A stretch of 32,577 nucleotides of DNA from Kiloniellaceae bacterium (GTDB lineage: Bacteria; Pseudomonadota; Alphaproteobacteria; Kiloniellales; J153), in contig JAJFGP010000164.1 of the NCBI GenBank assembly GCA_021776055.1, forward strand, positions 1 to 32,577, read 5' to 3'. Each line of letters starts with the position of its first letter. The first letter of the stretch is position 1. The position numbers and the translations under genes are program-made. Positions 18,221 to 25,643 of the stretch are shown here, one piece after another. The notes below the pieces were generated by a model. That model worked only from the letters and a program-made list of their open reading frames with translations, was not told the DNA's origin and ran no database searches.

Positions 18221-18979
18221 ATGCGAAACAAAGCAGCAATCGCCAAGTGTGAGGTTAAGTTCTCCGGTGACCTTGCGAAACTGCCGACGGAGGAGCTTGA
18301 GCGGATGGCCGAGGCTGGCAGCGAGGTGGTCGAGGCACACCGCGTTCTTGCCAAGTCGGGCGACAATATTGTTGGTGAGCTCCTGCGTGGACACGAGACG
18401 TTCTTCGAGTGGGACCACTATCCGCCCGGTGATGTCTATGATCAGGAGACACACGGCCAATACTACTATCACGCCCATGTCATTGAAGATCGCTTTGAGA
18501 GCGAACATGGTCATTTTCATACTTTTTTGCGCCCGCGCGGCATGCCGCCTGGATTGGCGCCAGAGCCGGTGCCTGGCTACAAGCCGCCCGAGGACCCGAA
18601 CGACGCCCTAAGCCACCTGATCGCTGTGGCCATGGACCCGGCGGGGTTCCCATTTCGGCTGTTTACCGTAAACCGGTGGGTAACCGGCGAGATCTGGTAC
18701 AAAGCCGACGATGTCTCGGTCATGCTGGATTATTTCAAAATCGACCATGCGCGGCCATCCTGGCCGGTAAATCGATGGATTACCGGTATGGTCGGGCTGT
18801 TTAAACCCCAGATTCTCGAGCTTTTACAGGAGCGGGACAAAGCCGTGGCGGCCTGGGCGGGAAAAGACGGCGTTAAGGACGTTTACGAGGATCGTGACTT
18901 GGAGGTGACCTCCTATATGGACATCTCGATCGAAGATCACGTCAGGGCCGTGGCACAACTTCTGGTGGAGGGCCGGTAA
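18221..18979 (+). CDS. Conserved hypothetical protein with His-rich motif (possibly DUF6969)
   Basis: Predicted soluble 252-residue protein with no signal peptide or membrane segment. The most distinctive stretch is residues 64-102: WDHYPPGDVYDQETHGQYYY, then HAH (84-86) and EHGHFHTF (95-102), a cluster of five histidines with nearby acidic residues that could bind metal. Later NRWVTGEIW and NRWITGMVG (about 155 and 186) form an internal short repeat. I recall such proteins in alphaproteobacteria under DUF6969, but this is memory and the number may be wrong. The ATG at 18221 has no clear ribosome site; the next in-frame ATG (residue 29) would lose little of the conserved part. It is separated from the lipoprotein gene by 98 bases. 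No function is assigned. Confidence 0.75.
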   Translation: MRNKAAIAKCEVKFSGDLAKLPTEELERMAEAGSEVVEAHRVLAKSGDNIVGELLRGHETFFEWDHYPPGDVYDQETHGQYYYHAHVIEDRFESEHGHFHTFLRPRGMPPGLAPEPVPGYKPPEDPNDALSHLIAVAMDPAGFPFRLFTVNRWVTGEIWYKADDVSVMLDYFKIDHARPSWPVNRWITGMVGLFKPQILELLQERDKAVAAWAGKDGVKDVYEDRDLEVTSYMDISIEDHVRAVAQLLVEGR

Positions 18980-19094
18980 GCCGCTTTTCCGGCCTTAAGC
19001 CGTCCTTAACTTCCGGTAAAGCACAATCGATGCTTGGCATGACACTGCCCGGGTCGCGCCTGGGTTGCGGGGTTCCAGCCGAATCCGGCAGCGC

Positions 19095-19119
19095 AGTTCC
19101 GATCTGGCACTAGGGAGAG
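19095..19119 (+). promoter_or_regulatory. Leader element shared with the second DUF2336 gene, plus ribosome site
   Basis: AGTTCCGATC (19095-19104), preceded by CCGGCA, lies 27 bases before the ATG at 19122. The second DUF2336 gene has CCGGCA then AGTTCCAATC 29 bases before its ATG. AGGGAGAG (19112-19119) is the ribosome site that fixes the start. The shared element shows that the duplication included the upstream region, or that both are bound by the same factor. Confidence 0.4.
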
Positions 19120-19121
19120 CC

Positions 19122-20252
19122 ATGAGTACCAAGCCAACGCCACCCATGTTAACGCAAGCCGATGTGGCCAGGTTGCTGGCCGATCCGTCCGGGGACGTGC
19201 GCGCGAAAACGGCGGGCAAGATTGCCGGGCAATTTGATGCGCATCAGCTTAGCCCCAGCGAGCGTAAGATTGCCGAGGACATATTTCGCGCCCTTGTGAA
19301 GGACGCCGAGGAATTGGTCCGTGAGGCTCTCTCAGCGCAACTCAAATCCTCAACTGATCTGCCTCATGATGTCGCTCTCTCGCTGGCTCTGGACATCGAT
19401 TCCGTTGCCCTGCCGATGCTCAAGTTCTCGGAAGTGCTCACCGACGAAGATCTGATTGAGATCGTGCGCGTGAGCGGCTCCGCCAAGCAGGTCGCCGTTG
19501 CCCAACGCGAGAGTGTTTCCGCGAAAGTCTCGGATGCGGTTGTCGATACGGGCAACGTCAATGCGGTAGCTCGACTTGTCGGCAATGAGGGAGCGTCAAT
19601 CAGTGATGCCGCGCTTGATCGCGTGATCGACGAATATCAAGATGCCCCCGCGATTGCCGATTCATTAGCGCGACGCTCCGATCTGCCGCCGGCGATCTCC
19701 GAGCGTTTGGTGTCGGCGCTTTCCGAACGGATGCAGAACTTCCTTGTCTCGAAGCATGAGATTTCGCCGGATGTTGCCAGCAACCTGATTTTGCAGACCC
19801 GTGAACGGGCGACCATGAACTTGGTCGACTACGGGTCCAGTGATACCGAACTCGACAATCTGGTCCAACAGCTGCACCGCAAGGACCGGTTGACGGCGTC
19901 GTTGTTGCTACGGGCGCTGTGTGTCGGCGATCTGAATTTCTTTGAACGCGCGATGTCGTGTTTGACCGGATTGCCGGTCAACAATGTTCGCATCCTGATC
20001 CATGACAAAGGAATGTTGGGACTGGAGCCGCTGTATCTGCGCGCGAAGTTGCCAAAAACATTGTTTCCTGCCTTTCGAGCCGCTGTTCAATTGGTGGTCG
20101 AGACCGACTACGATGGCGGACACAATGACCGCGAGCGCTACATCGAACGCTTGCTGGAGCGCATGCTGACTCAGTTCAATGATCCGGCAAAGCGGATTGC
20201 CCCGAACGACATTGAGTATCTGATGGCAAAATTGCAGCAGATTGCCGCGTAG
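19122..20252 (+). CDS. DUF2336 family protein, first of tandem pair
   Basis: Soluble 376-residue, strongly helical protein of the DUF2336 family, known mostly from alphaproteobacteria and without a clear biochemical role. No signal peptide or membrane segment is visible. Repeating helix pairs such as ALSLALDIDSVALPMLKFSE and AIADSLARRSDLPPAISERL suggest a HEAT-like or similar helical-repeat scaffold (inference). The ATG at 19122 is chosen because AGGGAGAG lies just upstream and because the protein then has exactly the same length as its downstream paralogue. The two align without any gap across 376 residues, with identical blocks at 50-61 and 93-111. The 113-base gap to the second gene contains its own leader. 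The pair probably arose by tandem duplication. Confidence 0.9.
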   Translation: MSTKPTPPMLTQADVARLLADPSGDVRAKTAGKIAGQFDAHQLSPSERKIAEDIFRALVKDAEELVREALSAQLKSSTDLPHDVALSLALDIDSVALPMLKFSEVLTDEDLIEIVRVSGSAKQVAVAQRESVSAKVSDAVVDTGNVNAVARLVGNEGASISDAALDRVIDEYQDAPAIADSLARRSDLPPAISERLVSALSERMQNFLVSKHEISPDVASNLILQTRERATMNLVDYGSSDTELDNLVQQLHRKDRLTASLLLRALCVGDLNFFERAMSCLTGLPVNNVRILIHDKGMLGLEPLYLRAKLPKTLFPAFRAAVQLVVETDYDGGHNDRERYIERLLERMLTQFNDPAKRIAPNDIEYLMAKLQQIAA

Positions 20253-20305
20253 CTCGCTTGACAGTACAGGCCTTGGCGAACTCAACGTATTAAAGGTCGA
20301 TTAAC

Positions 20306-20354
20306 CCTATCGGACGATACTGCCGACGAGCCGGCATAGTTCCAATCGGATAGG
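20306..20354 (+). promoter_or_regulatory. Imperfect long hairpin / leader of second DUF2336 gene
   Basis: CCTATC (20306-20311) pairs with GATAGG (20349-20354), and inside it TGCCG (20321-20325) pairs with CGGCA (20332-20336), giving a 49-base imperfect hairpin that ends 12 bases before the ATG at 20367. It contains AGTTCCAATC (20338-20347), the element also found before the first paralogue. Folding could expose or hide the ribosome site (AAGAGG). The first gene has the sequence element but no equivalent outer stem that I can see. Confidence 0.4.
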
Positions 20355-20366
20355 CTAAGAGGCGCG

Positions 20367-21497
20367 ATGAGCGAAGATTTCCAGCCAAGCCGTCTTTCCA
20401 AGGAAGATGTTGTAAAATTGATGGCCGATCCGTCGGCCAAGAATCGTGCCGATGCGACGGGCAAGATCGCGGCGCAATTCGGTACAGACGAGCTTAGTCC
20501 GGCAGAGAAAACAATCGCCGAGGACATATTTCGCGCCCTTGTCAAAGACGTTGAGGTGCGCGTGCGCGAGTCGCTTTCGACGCATCTCAAGTCGAGCCAG
20601 GATGTGCCGCATGACATCGCCTTGGCGCTCGCCAGGGATGTGGACTCCGTGGCATTGCCGATGCTGAAGTTCTCGGAGGTCCTGACCGACGAGGATTTGG
20701 TTGAAATCGTCCGAGATCAGGGCGCGACGAAACAAGTGGCGATCGCCCAGCGCCCGCGCGTTTCCAGCACGGTTGCGGACGCGCTGATCGATACCGGCAA
20801 CGAGACGGCCGTGGCTCGATTGGTTTCCAATGAAGGCGCGGAAATCACAAATACATCGTTAGAGCGCGTGATGACCGATTACAGCGAGAGTACGGCGGTC
20901 TCCAACTCTCTTTCGCGCCGACCCAGCTTGCCGGCGGCCCTCTCCGAGCGTTTAGTGGGCGCTATTACCGAGCGCCTGCAGGAGTATCTGACGACGACCA
21001 TGGAGTTGGCTCCGGATGTCGCCAGCAATCTGATTCTGCAGGCGCGCGAGCGAGCAACCATGGGCCTAGTCGAATATGGGTCCACCGATACGGAGCTGGA
21101 GAATCTAATAGAACAGCTCTATCGCAAGGATCGGTTGACGCCGTCGCTTCTGTTGCGCGCTCTTTGTGTTGGCGATGTGAATTTCTTTGAGCGGGCTCTG
21201 GCCATGCTCGCGAGCGTGCCGCTGAAGAATGCCAGAATGCTTATTCACGATCAGGGCTCTCTTGGCCTGCAGTCGCTCTACCTCAAGGCCGAACTTCCGC
21301 GTCGCCTTTTCCCGGCCTTTCGTGCCGGCATCGATGTTGTGGCCGAGACGGAGTATGACGGCGGATCGAACGACCGGACCCGCTATATCGAGCGGATGTT
21401 GTCGCGGATGCTCACTCAATTCGAGGATCCCGCCACCCGCCTGTCGCAGGACGATATCGACTACTTGATGGGCAAGCTTAACGAGATCGCCGCGTAA
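20367..21497 (+). CDS. DUF2336 family protein, second of tandem pair
   Basis: Second 376-residue DUF2336 protein, collinear with the upstream one without gaps; well over half the residues match by eye. Shared blocks include IAEDIFRALVKD (50-61), DSVALPMLKFSEVLTDEDL (93-111), PDVASNLILQ, ERATM, LLLRALCVGD and the C-terminal KL-(x)-(x)-IAA. Differences concentrate in the N-terminal 20 residues and in residues about 140-230. The ATG at 20367 follows AAGAGG at good spacing. The gene converges on the TRAP permease gene with only two bases between stop codons, so there is no room for a dedicated terminator and read-through antisense RNA is likely on both sides. Function unknown; keeping two full-length copies suggests that they differ in partner or expression, or act together. 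Confidence 0.92.
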   Translation: MSEDFQPSRLSKEDVVKLMADPSAKNRADATGKIAAQFGTDELSPAEKTIAEDIFRALVKDVEVRVRESLSTHLKSSQDVPHDIALALARDVDSVALPMLKFSEVLTDEDLVEIVRDQGATKQVAIAQRPRVSSTVADALIDTGNETAVARLVSNEGAEITNTSLERVMTDYSESTAVSNSLSRRPSLPAALSERLVGAITERLQEYLTTTMELAPDVASNLILQARERATMGLVEYGSTDTELENLIEQLYRKDRLTPSLLLRALCVGDVNFFERALAMLASVPLKNARMLIHDQGSLGLQSLYLKAELPRRLFPAFRAGIDVVAETEYDGGSNDRTRYIERMLSRMLTQFEDPATRLSQDDIDYLMGKLNEIAA

Positions 21498-21499
21498 GC

Positions 21500-22867
21500 C
21501 TAATCGAGTAGCAACCGTGGCAACCAGAGTGCGAGATCTGGAAAGGCCATCACCAAACCCAATCCGACGAGCTGCAGGATGACGAAGGGTATGATCCCTT
21601 TGTAGACTTGCTGGATCCGCACCTCCGGCGGGGCCACGCCTTTGAGGTAGAACAGGGCGAATCCGAAGGGGGGTGTGAGGAACGAGGTCTGCAAGTTGAC
21701 CGCCATCAGGATGGCGAACCAGTAGACCACCTCGCGCGGCATGACGTGATTGCCGAAATCCAAGAGCTCGATGATCGGGGCGAAAACCGGCAGGACGATG
21801 AGCGTAATTTCGATCCAATCGAAGAAAAAGCCGAGAAAGAAGACCAACCCCATCAGCAGAATGAGCAGGCCCCACGAGCCGAGGCCAAGGCTTTCCACCG
21901 TGCTGATGACCATGTCGTCTCCACCCAGCGCCCGGAAGACGTAAGAGAAACACGTCGCGCCCAGGAATATGCCGAAGAGCATGGCCCCGGTCAGCGCCGA
22001 GCGCTCCACCACGTCGGTCATAACTTTCCAGCTTAGCTTGCGTCCGACGACGGCCAGTAGGAAGGCGCCCGCGGCGCCAACGCCGGCCGCCTCGGTAGGG
22101 GTTGCCCAGCCGAATAGGATGGAGCCGAGAACGAGGAATATCAAAAACAGCGGCGGCACGAAGCTGCGCAACACCATGACGATAAGGGCGATCGTGGTTT
22201 GCGGGCCCATGTGATCCGGCAAAGGCGGCGCCAACTTGGGGCGCGCCCCGCAGATCACAAAGATATAGAGCATGTAGAACCCGGCGAGCAGGAAGCCGGG
22301 GATAATCGCGGCAACGAATAGGTTGCCCACCGACCGTGACAGCAAATCCGCCATGATGACGAGCATGATGCTCGGTGGAATCAAGATGCCGAGGGTGCCG
22401 GAGGCGGCGATGGTCCCCGTCGCCAGGGGGATGTTGTAGTTGCGCTTGACCATCACGGGCAGCGCCAGCAACGTCATCATGACCACGGAGGCGCCGATGA
22501 TCCCCGTCGTTGCCGCCATGATTGTGCCCATCAAGGTCACCGACAGGGCCAAACCACCGGGCACCCGGCGCAGCAGGACCTGGAGGCAGTTGAGCAGATC
22601 GTTGGCGACACCGCTGCGTTCCAGCATGGTCCCCATGAAAATGAACATCGGAATGGCGGTGAGGACCGGGTTCTCGGCGATGCCACCCCATATGCGCGGC
22701 GCCAAGTTGAAGAACTGGATGAAATCGAAGACGTCGAAGGCCATGCCGATGAAGCCGAAAGTCAACCCGACCCCACCCAGAACGAAGGCCACCGGATATC
22801 CGCAGAAGAGCAGGAGGGCCAGGACTAGGAACATGAAGGCGGGCAGGTAGTCGACGAAATGCATCAT
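21500..22867 (-). CDS. dctM: TRAP transporter large permease subunit
   Basis: Large membrane subunit of a DctPQM transporter, 455 residues, about 12 hydrophobic segments. Family hallmarks are present: FIFMGTMLERSGVANDLL (near 75-93), TGTIAASGTLGILIPPSIML (near 146-165), the FGWATPTEAAGVGA segment (near 247-260) and NLQTSFLTPPFGFALFYLKG near the C-terminus. The ATG at 22867 (a second ATG follows at once) overlaps the small-subunit stop by one base (TGATG), so translation is coupled. It mediates sodium- or proton-driven uptake of the ligand delivered by the receptor at 23528-24586. Its 3' end abuts the DUF2336 gene tail to tail. Confidence 0.95.
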   Translation of the reverse strand: MMHFVDYLPAFMFLVLALLLFCGYPVAFVLGGVGLTFGFIGMAFDVFDFIQFFNLAPRIWGGIAENPVLTAIPMFIFMGTMLERSGVANDLLNCLQVLLRRVPGGLALSVTLMGTIMAATTGIIGASVVMMTLLALPVMVKRNYNIPLATGTIAASGTLGILIPPSIMLVIMADLLSRSVGNLFVAAIIPGFLLAGFYMLYIFVICGARPKLAPPLPDHMGPQTTIALIVMVLRSFVPPLFLIFLVLGSILFGWATPTEAAGVGAAGAFLLAVVGRKLSWKVMTDVVERSALTGAMLFGIFLGATCFSYVFRALGGDDMVISTVESLGLGSWGLLILLMGLVFFLGFFFDWIEITLIVLPVFAPIIELLDFGNHVMPREVVYWFAILMAVNLQTSFLTPPFGFALFYLKGVAPPEVRIQQVYKGIIPFVILQLVGLGLVMAFPDLALWLPRLLLD

Positions 22868-23460
22868 CAGTCCGGACCGGCCCGCTTTATGGGGGCCTCG
22901 ACCAGACGTACGGCCTCGGTTTCCTCGGTTTCTTGGACCTTGGCGCGAAGATCGGGCGGGCCGAAGAGCTCCACCAGCTTGCGGAAGACGGTGGCCACTC
23001 CCGCCAGAGCCAGCAACCCGAAACCTACGGGGATGACCGATTTGATGATCCAGCGATAGCTAAGGCCCGTGGCAGAAGCCGAGATTTCGCTGGTGGCGAA
23101 GGAGCGCACTGCAAAATCGTAGCTGAAGTAGATGATGAGCGCACAGTACGGCAGGAGGAAGAGAAAACAGCCGGCCAGCTCGATCCACCATTGCGTCCGC
23201 TTGCCCAGGCGCTCGCGGACAAGATCGATGCGAACGTGCGAATCCTTGAGATAGGCATAGCCGATGAGCAGGGCGAACAGCACAACATGCATGTGCCATT
23301 CGAACTCCTGAATTTTCGTCGAGCCGAGAACTAGAAAACGCCGGGTGATCACATCGAAAATGGTCGTCACGATCAAGATGACGCCCGCCCACGCGGCGAT
23401 CTTGCCGATACGGGCCAGCAACCAGTCAATCCAGTCGCTGATCCTGGTCAAGACGTCCAT
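22867..23460 (-). CDS. dctQ: TRAP transporter small permease subunit
   Basis: Small 4TM subunit of the same TRAP system, 197 residues. Hydrophobic segments lie at about 15-35, 48-66, 92-112 and 135-160. The features VITRRFLVLGSTKIQEFEWH (near 38-57) and AYLKDSHVRIDLV (near 69-81) are typical of DctQ proteins. The C-terminal tail (about 165-197) is longer and more charged than in the shortest homologues. The ATG at 23460 is 67 bases after the receptor stop on the same strand, and its own stop overlaps dctM by one base. Gene order receptor-small-large is standard for TRAP operons. Confidence 0.93.
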   Translation of the reverse strand: MDVLTRISDWIDWLLARIGKIAAWAGVILIVTTIFDVITRRFLVLGSTKIQEFEWHMHVVLFALLIGYAYLKDSHVRIDLVRERLGKRTQWWIELAGCFLFLLPYCALIIYFSYDFAVRSFATSEISASATGLSYRWIIKSVIPVGFGLLALAGVATVFRKLVELFGPPDLRAKVQETEETEAVRLVEAPIKRAGPD

Positions 23461-23527
23461 GATGCCCGGCCCCCCGACGGCAGGCGCCGAGGCCCGGAAG
23501 CCTCGGCGCTTGTCTTAGCCGTTGTTA

Positions 23528-24586
23528 CTAGAGGTAGCCCAGCTCTTTCCAAACCGCGTATTCGGCTCGGAACGCTTCCAGAGATTCCCAGACTTCCTTG
23601 AAGGAAGGATCCTCGGCCACCAATTCTGCGGCGACCTCTTTCCAAGCTCCGCGCAGCGTGTCGAGAATTTCCGGCGACCAACGGTGGATGTTGACGCCCT
23701 TCTCCTTGAGCTCCGCCAAGGCCTTCCCCTGAATGGCCTCGCCTTCGGCCAAGCCCTCGCGGAAGTTGTCGCCGCAAGCAACTTCGATCTGTGCTTGCTG
23801 CGTCTCCGACAGCGCCTCCCACTTGTCCTTGTTCATCATCAGATCGAAGAGTGTCGACTGCTGATGCCAACCGGGGAAGTAGTAGTGCTTGGCGACCTGG
23901 TAGAAGCCCAGTTTGAGATCGATGGCGGGCATGGAAAATTCCGTCGCATCGATGGTGCCGCGCTCCAGGGCCGGATAAATGTCGCCGCCGGCGAGAAGTT
24001 GGGTCGAAACACCAAGCTTTTCCATGACCTTGGCGCCGAGACCGAAGAAGCGCATCTTTAGGCCTTTGAGATCATCGACGCTTTTGATTTCCTTGCGGAA
24101 CCAACCGGAAGCCTCTGGCGCGATGATGCCGCACATCACCGACTTGATGTTGTACTTGGCGTAGATCTTGTCCATCAACTCCTTGCCACCGCCATAGTAA
24201 AACCAGGCCATGTACTCACCGGCGCTGGGCCCAAACGGGACGGCCGCGAAAAGGGTCAGTGCCTTTTCCTTGCCAAACCAATAGCCGGGTGTCGACCAGG
24301 CCGCATCGAGCGAACCAGCGGAGACGGCATCGAACATTTCGAGCGGCGGTACCAACGCGTTCGGCTCGAAGAATTTCAGTTGCAGATTACCGCCGGAGAT
24401 ACGATCGATCTTGCTGGACAGGCTCTTGCCGAGCGAGCCGAGCTGAACGAGTTTGCCGGGATAGGCACTGCCCATTTTCCATCTGACAGCTTCCTCGGCG
24501 GATGCTGTCCCAACGGATGCCAAGCCAAGGCTGGCTCCGAGCGCCAACGCGGCGACCGTGGAATAAATTTTGTGACGTCTTGTCAT
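23528..24586 (-). CDS. dctP: TRAP transporter DctP-family solute-binding protein
   Basis: Periplasmic receptor of 352 residues. The signal peptide is MTRRHK followed by a long hydrophobic stretch, with cleavage near TASA/EE (residue 30). The conserved carboxylate-binding arginine of the family is Arg179 in DLKGLKMRF. GGDIYPALERGTIDATEF (200-217) and KLGFYQVAKHYYFPGW (225-240) resemble the branch that includes the 2-oxo acid receptor TakP, so an organic acid ligand such as a keto acid or hydroxy acid is likely, though the WVGP-type pocket of TakP reads EFSMP here. GGGGAGGA before the ATG at 24586 is a strong ribosome site, as expected for an abundant receptor. First gene of the dctPQM operon. 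Confidence 0.94.
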   Translation of the reverse strand: MTRRHKIYSTVAALALGASLGLASVGTASAEEAVRWKMGSAYPGKLVQLGSLGKSLSSKIDRISGGNLQLKFFEPNALVPPLEMFDAVSAGSLDAAWSTPGYWFGKEKALTLFAAVPFGPSAGEYMAWFYYGGGKELMDKIYAKYNIKSVMCGIIAPEASGWFRKEIKSVDDLKGLKMRFFGLGAKVMEKLGVSTQLLAGGDIYPALERGTIDATEFSMPAIDLKLGFYQVAKHYYFPGWHQQSTLFDLMMNKDKWEALSETQQAQIEVACGDNFREGLAEGEAIQGKALAELKEKGVNIHRWSPEILDTLRGAWKEVAAELVAEDPSFKEVWESLEAFRAEYAVWKELGYL

Positions 24587-24745
24587 TACCGCTGTCCTCC
24601 CCTTTTATTTGGATCTTGCCAGCGAAGCGGCTTGCGGCTGGATCTCATTGATATTCTTGTGCAGCCAACGAGCCTGAACCAAAGTTTTTCGGTCGGCCGC
24701 GCGCGCATGGCACGCTAGCCCAGGGAACTTTGCCCGACAAGAACC

Positions 24746-24774
24746 AAAAACCCCTGACTACAGCGAATTCAGGG
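24746..24774 (-). terminator. Candidate intrinsic terminator on the minus strand
   Basis: Read on the minus strand, CCCTGA (24774-24769) and TCAGGG (24757-24752) form a six-base stem with an 11-base loop, followed after one G by five T (24750-24746). It lies 160 bases upstream of the dctP start and on the far side of tRNA-Pro from yjbQ, so it would stop minus-strand transcripts coming from yjbQ through the tRNA before they enter dctP. Alternatively it is an attenuator in a long dctP leader. The stem is short, hence moderate confidence. Confidence 0.45.
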
Positions 24775-24870
24775 TGATAGGCCGGATGTCGCGCGAGTGC
24801 GGCGGTCCAGGTGCACGCCGGTCGTGGTCGTTGCCAAGGGGCCGGCGACCGGCTATAACCCCGGCCGCGC

Positions 24871-24947
24871 CGGGGAGTAGCTCAGCCTGGTAGAGCACCG
24901 TCTTCGGGAGGCGGGGGCCGGAGGTTCGAATCCTCTCTCCCCGACCA
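24871..24947 (+). tRNA. tRNA-Pro (anticodon CGG)
   Basis: A complete cloverleaf of 77 bases. The acceptor stem is CGGGGAG/CTCCCCG, the D-arm GCTC...GAGC, and the anticodon stem CCGTC/GGCGG with loop TTCGGGA, giving anticodon CGG that reads the proline codon CCG. A five-base variable region GGGCC follows, then the T-arm GGAGG-TTCGAAT-CCTCT. The discriminator base is A and the CCA end is encoded. The codon CCG is frequent in this GC-rich sequence. It stands alone between the dctPQM operon and yjbQ, both on the opposite strand. No integrase or repeated 3' end was seen that would suggest an attachment site. Confidence 0.96.
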
Positions 24948-25013
24948 GCGCTTTCAGTTACTTAACCGTTCGTGGGATGGGGCGCGGCATGTTCAAATGA
25001 ACACAGCCGGCCC

Positions 25014-25433
25014 CTATTGGCCCAGGAAGTGGAGCGCGAGGTCCCGTTTGTGTGGGTTCGCGCGATGCTCGAAAACGTATATACCCTGCCAAGTTCCAAG
25101 CAGCATCCGACCACCGCGGACCGGGACGGACAGATGGCATTGGGTGAGCGCGGCCTTGATATGAGCCGGCATGTCGTCGGGACCCTCGGCCGTATGGCGG
25201 TAAAGGCGCGATTCTTCCGGAACCAGGCGATGAAAGAAGGTCTTGAGGTCGTGCAGAACGTCCGGGTCGGCATTCTCCTGTATCAGCAATGATGCCGAGG
25301 TATGCCGGAGAAAAAGGGTAAGCAGGCCATCGCCGACGCTTTGCGCCGCAAGCCAGCTAGCTACCGCGTCCGTGATATCGACCAGGCCCTGGCCTGATGT
25401 CGCCACCGAAAGTGTATAATGTGCTTGTCTCAC
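25014..25433 (-). CDS. YjbQ / UPF0047 family protein
   Basis: Protein of 139 residues from the YjbQ (UPF0047) family, annotated elsewhere as a secondary thiamine-phosphate synthase because some members can complement that activity; the native role is not settled. The conserved pieces are LRHTSASLLIQENADPDV (42-59), EGPDDMPAHIKAAL (83-96), VPVRGGRMLLGTWQGIY (103-119) and FEHR (121-124), whose histidines are thought to form the active site. The gene starts with GTG at 25433 without a clear ribosome site. It is encoded opposite to the tRNA and to the methyltransferase-like gene, so it appears to be a single-gene unit. Confidence 0.92.
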   Translation of the reverse strand: MRQAHYTLSVATSGQGLVDITDAVASWLAAQSVGDGLLTLFLRHTSASLLIQENADPDVLHDLKTFFHRLVPEESRLYRHTAEGPDDMPAHIKAALTQCHLSVPVRGGRMLLGTWQGIYVFEHRANPHKRDLALHFLGQ

Positions 25434-25643
25434 AATAGGATTTTGCCGGTATCAGGGTTGTCACAGAAGAACGCTTGATTTCCGATCATAACCCAAACAC
25501 CATGGGCTGCCAGCGCCGTGTCGACCGCAATATCTGCCAAATCTCGGGTGGAACCTGGTAGTCCTGCATGATGGAAATGAACGTCGAAACTGGGCTGAGG
25601 CAAGCGAATACTTCCAAGGCAAAGGGACTAACGATGGCAGTAG

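Noticed and set aside
17735-18520. 261-codon minus-strand frame bridging the lipoprotein and His-rich protein genes
   Set aside because: It overlaps two better-supported genes and has no signal, domain or ribosome site.
18971-18994. GGCCGG/CCGGCC hairpin spanning the stop of the His-rich protein gene as a terminator
   Set aside because: Six-base stem with a 12-base loop and no T-tract after it; too weak to call.
19034-19050. Sigma-54-like site (TTGGCATG then TGCCC) upstream of the first DUF2336 gene
   Set aside because: The -24 half is fair but the invariant GC of the -12 half is out of register, so it does not meet the consensus.
21105-22691. 528-codon minus-strand frame over the DUF2336/dctM junction
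   Set aside because: It lies in the wrong frame of dctM and antisense to DUF2336; the product is Arg/His-rich and repetitive as expected of an off-frame translation.
24871-24947. tRNA-Pro as integration site of a mobile element
   Set aside because: No integrase gene or repeated tRNA 3' end was found nearby, and the flanking genes are ordinary housekeeping and transport genes.
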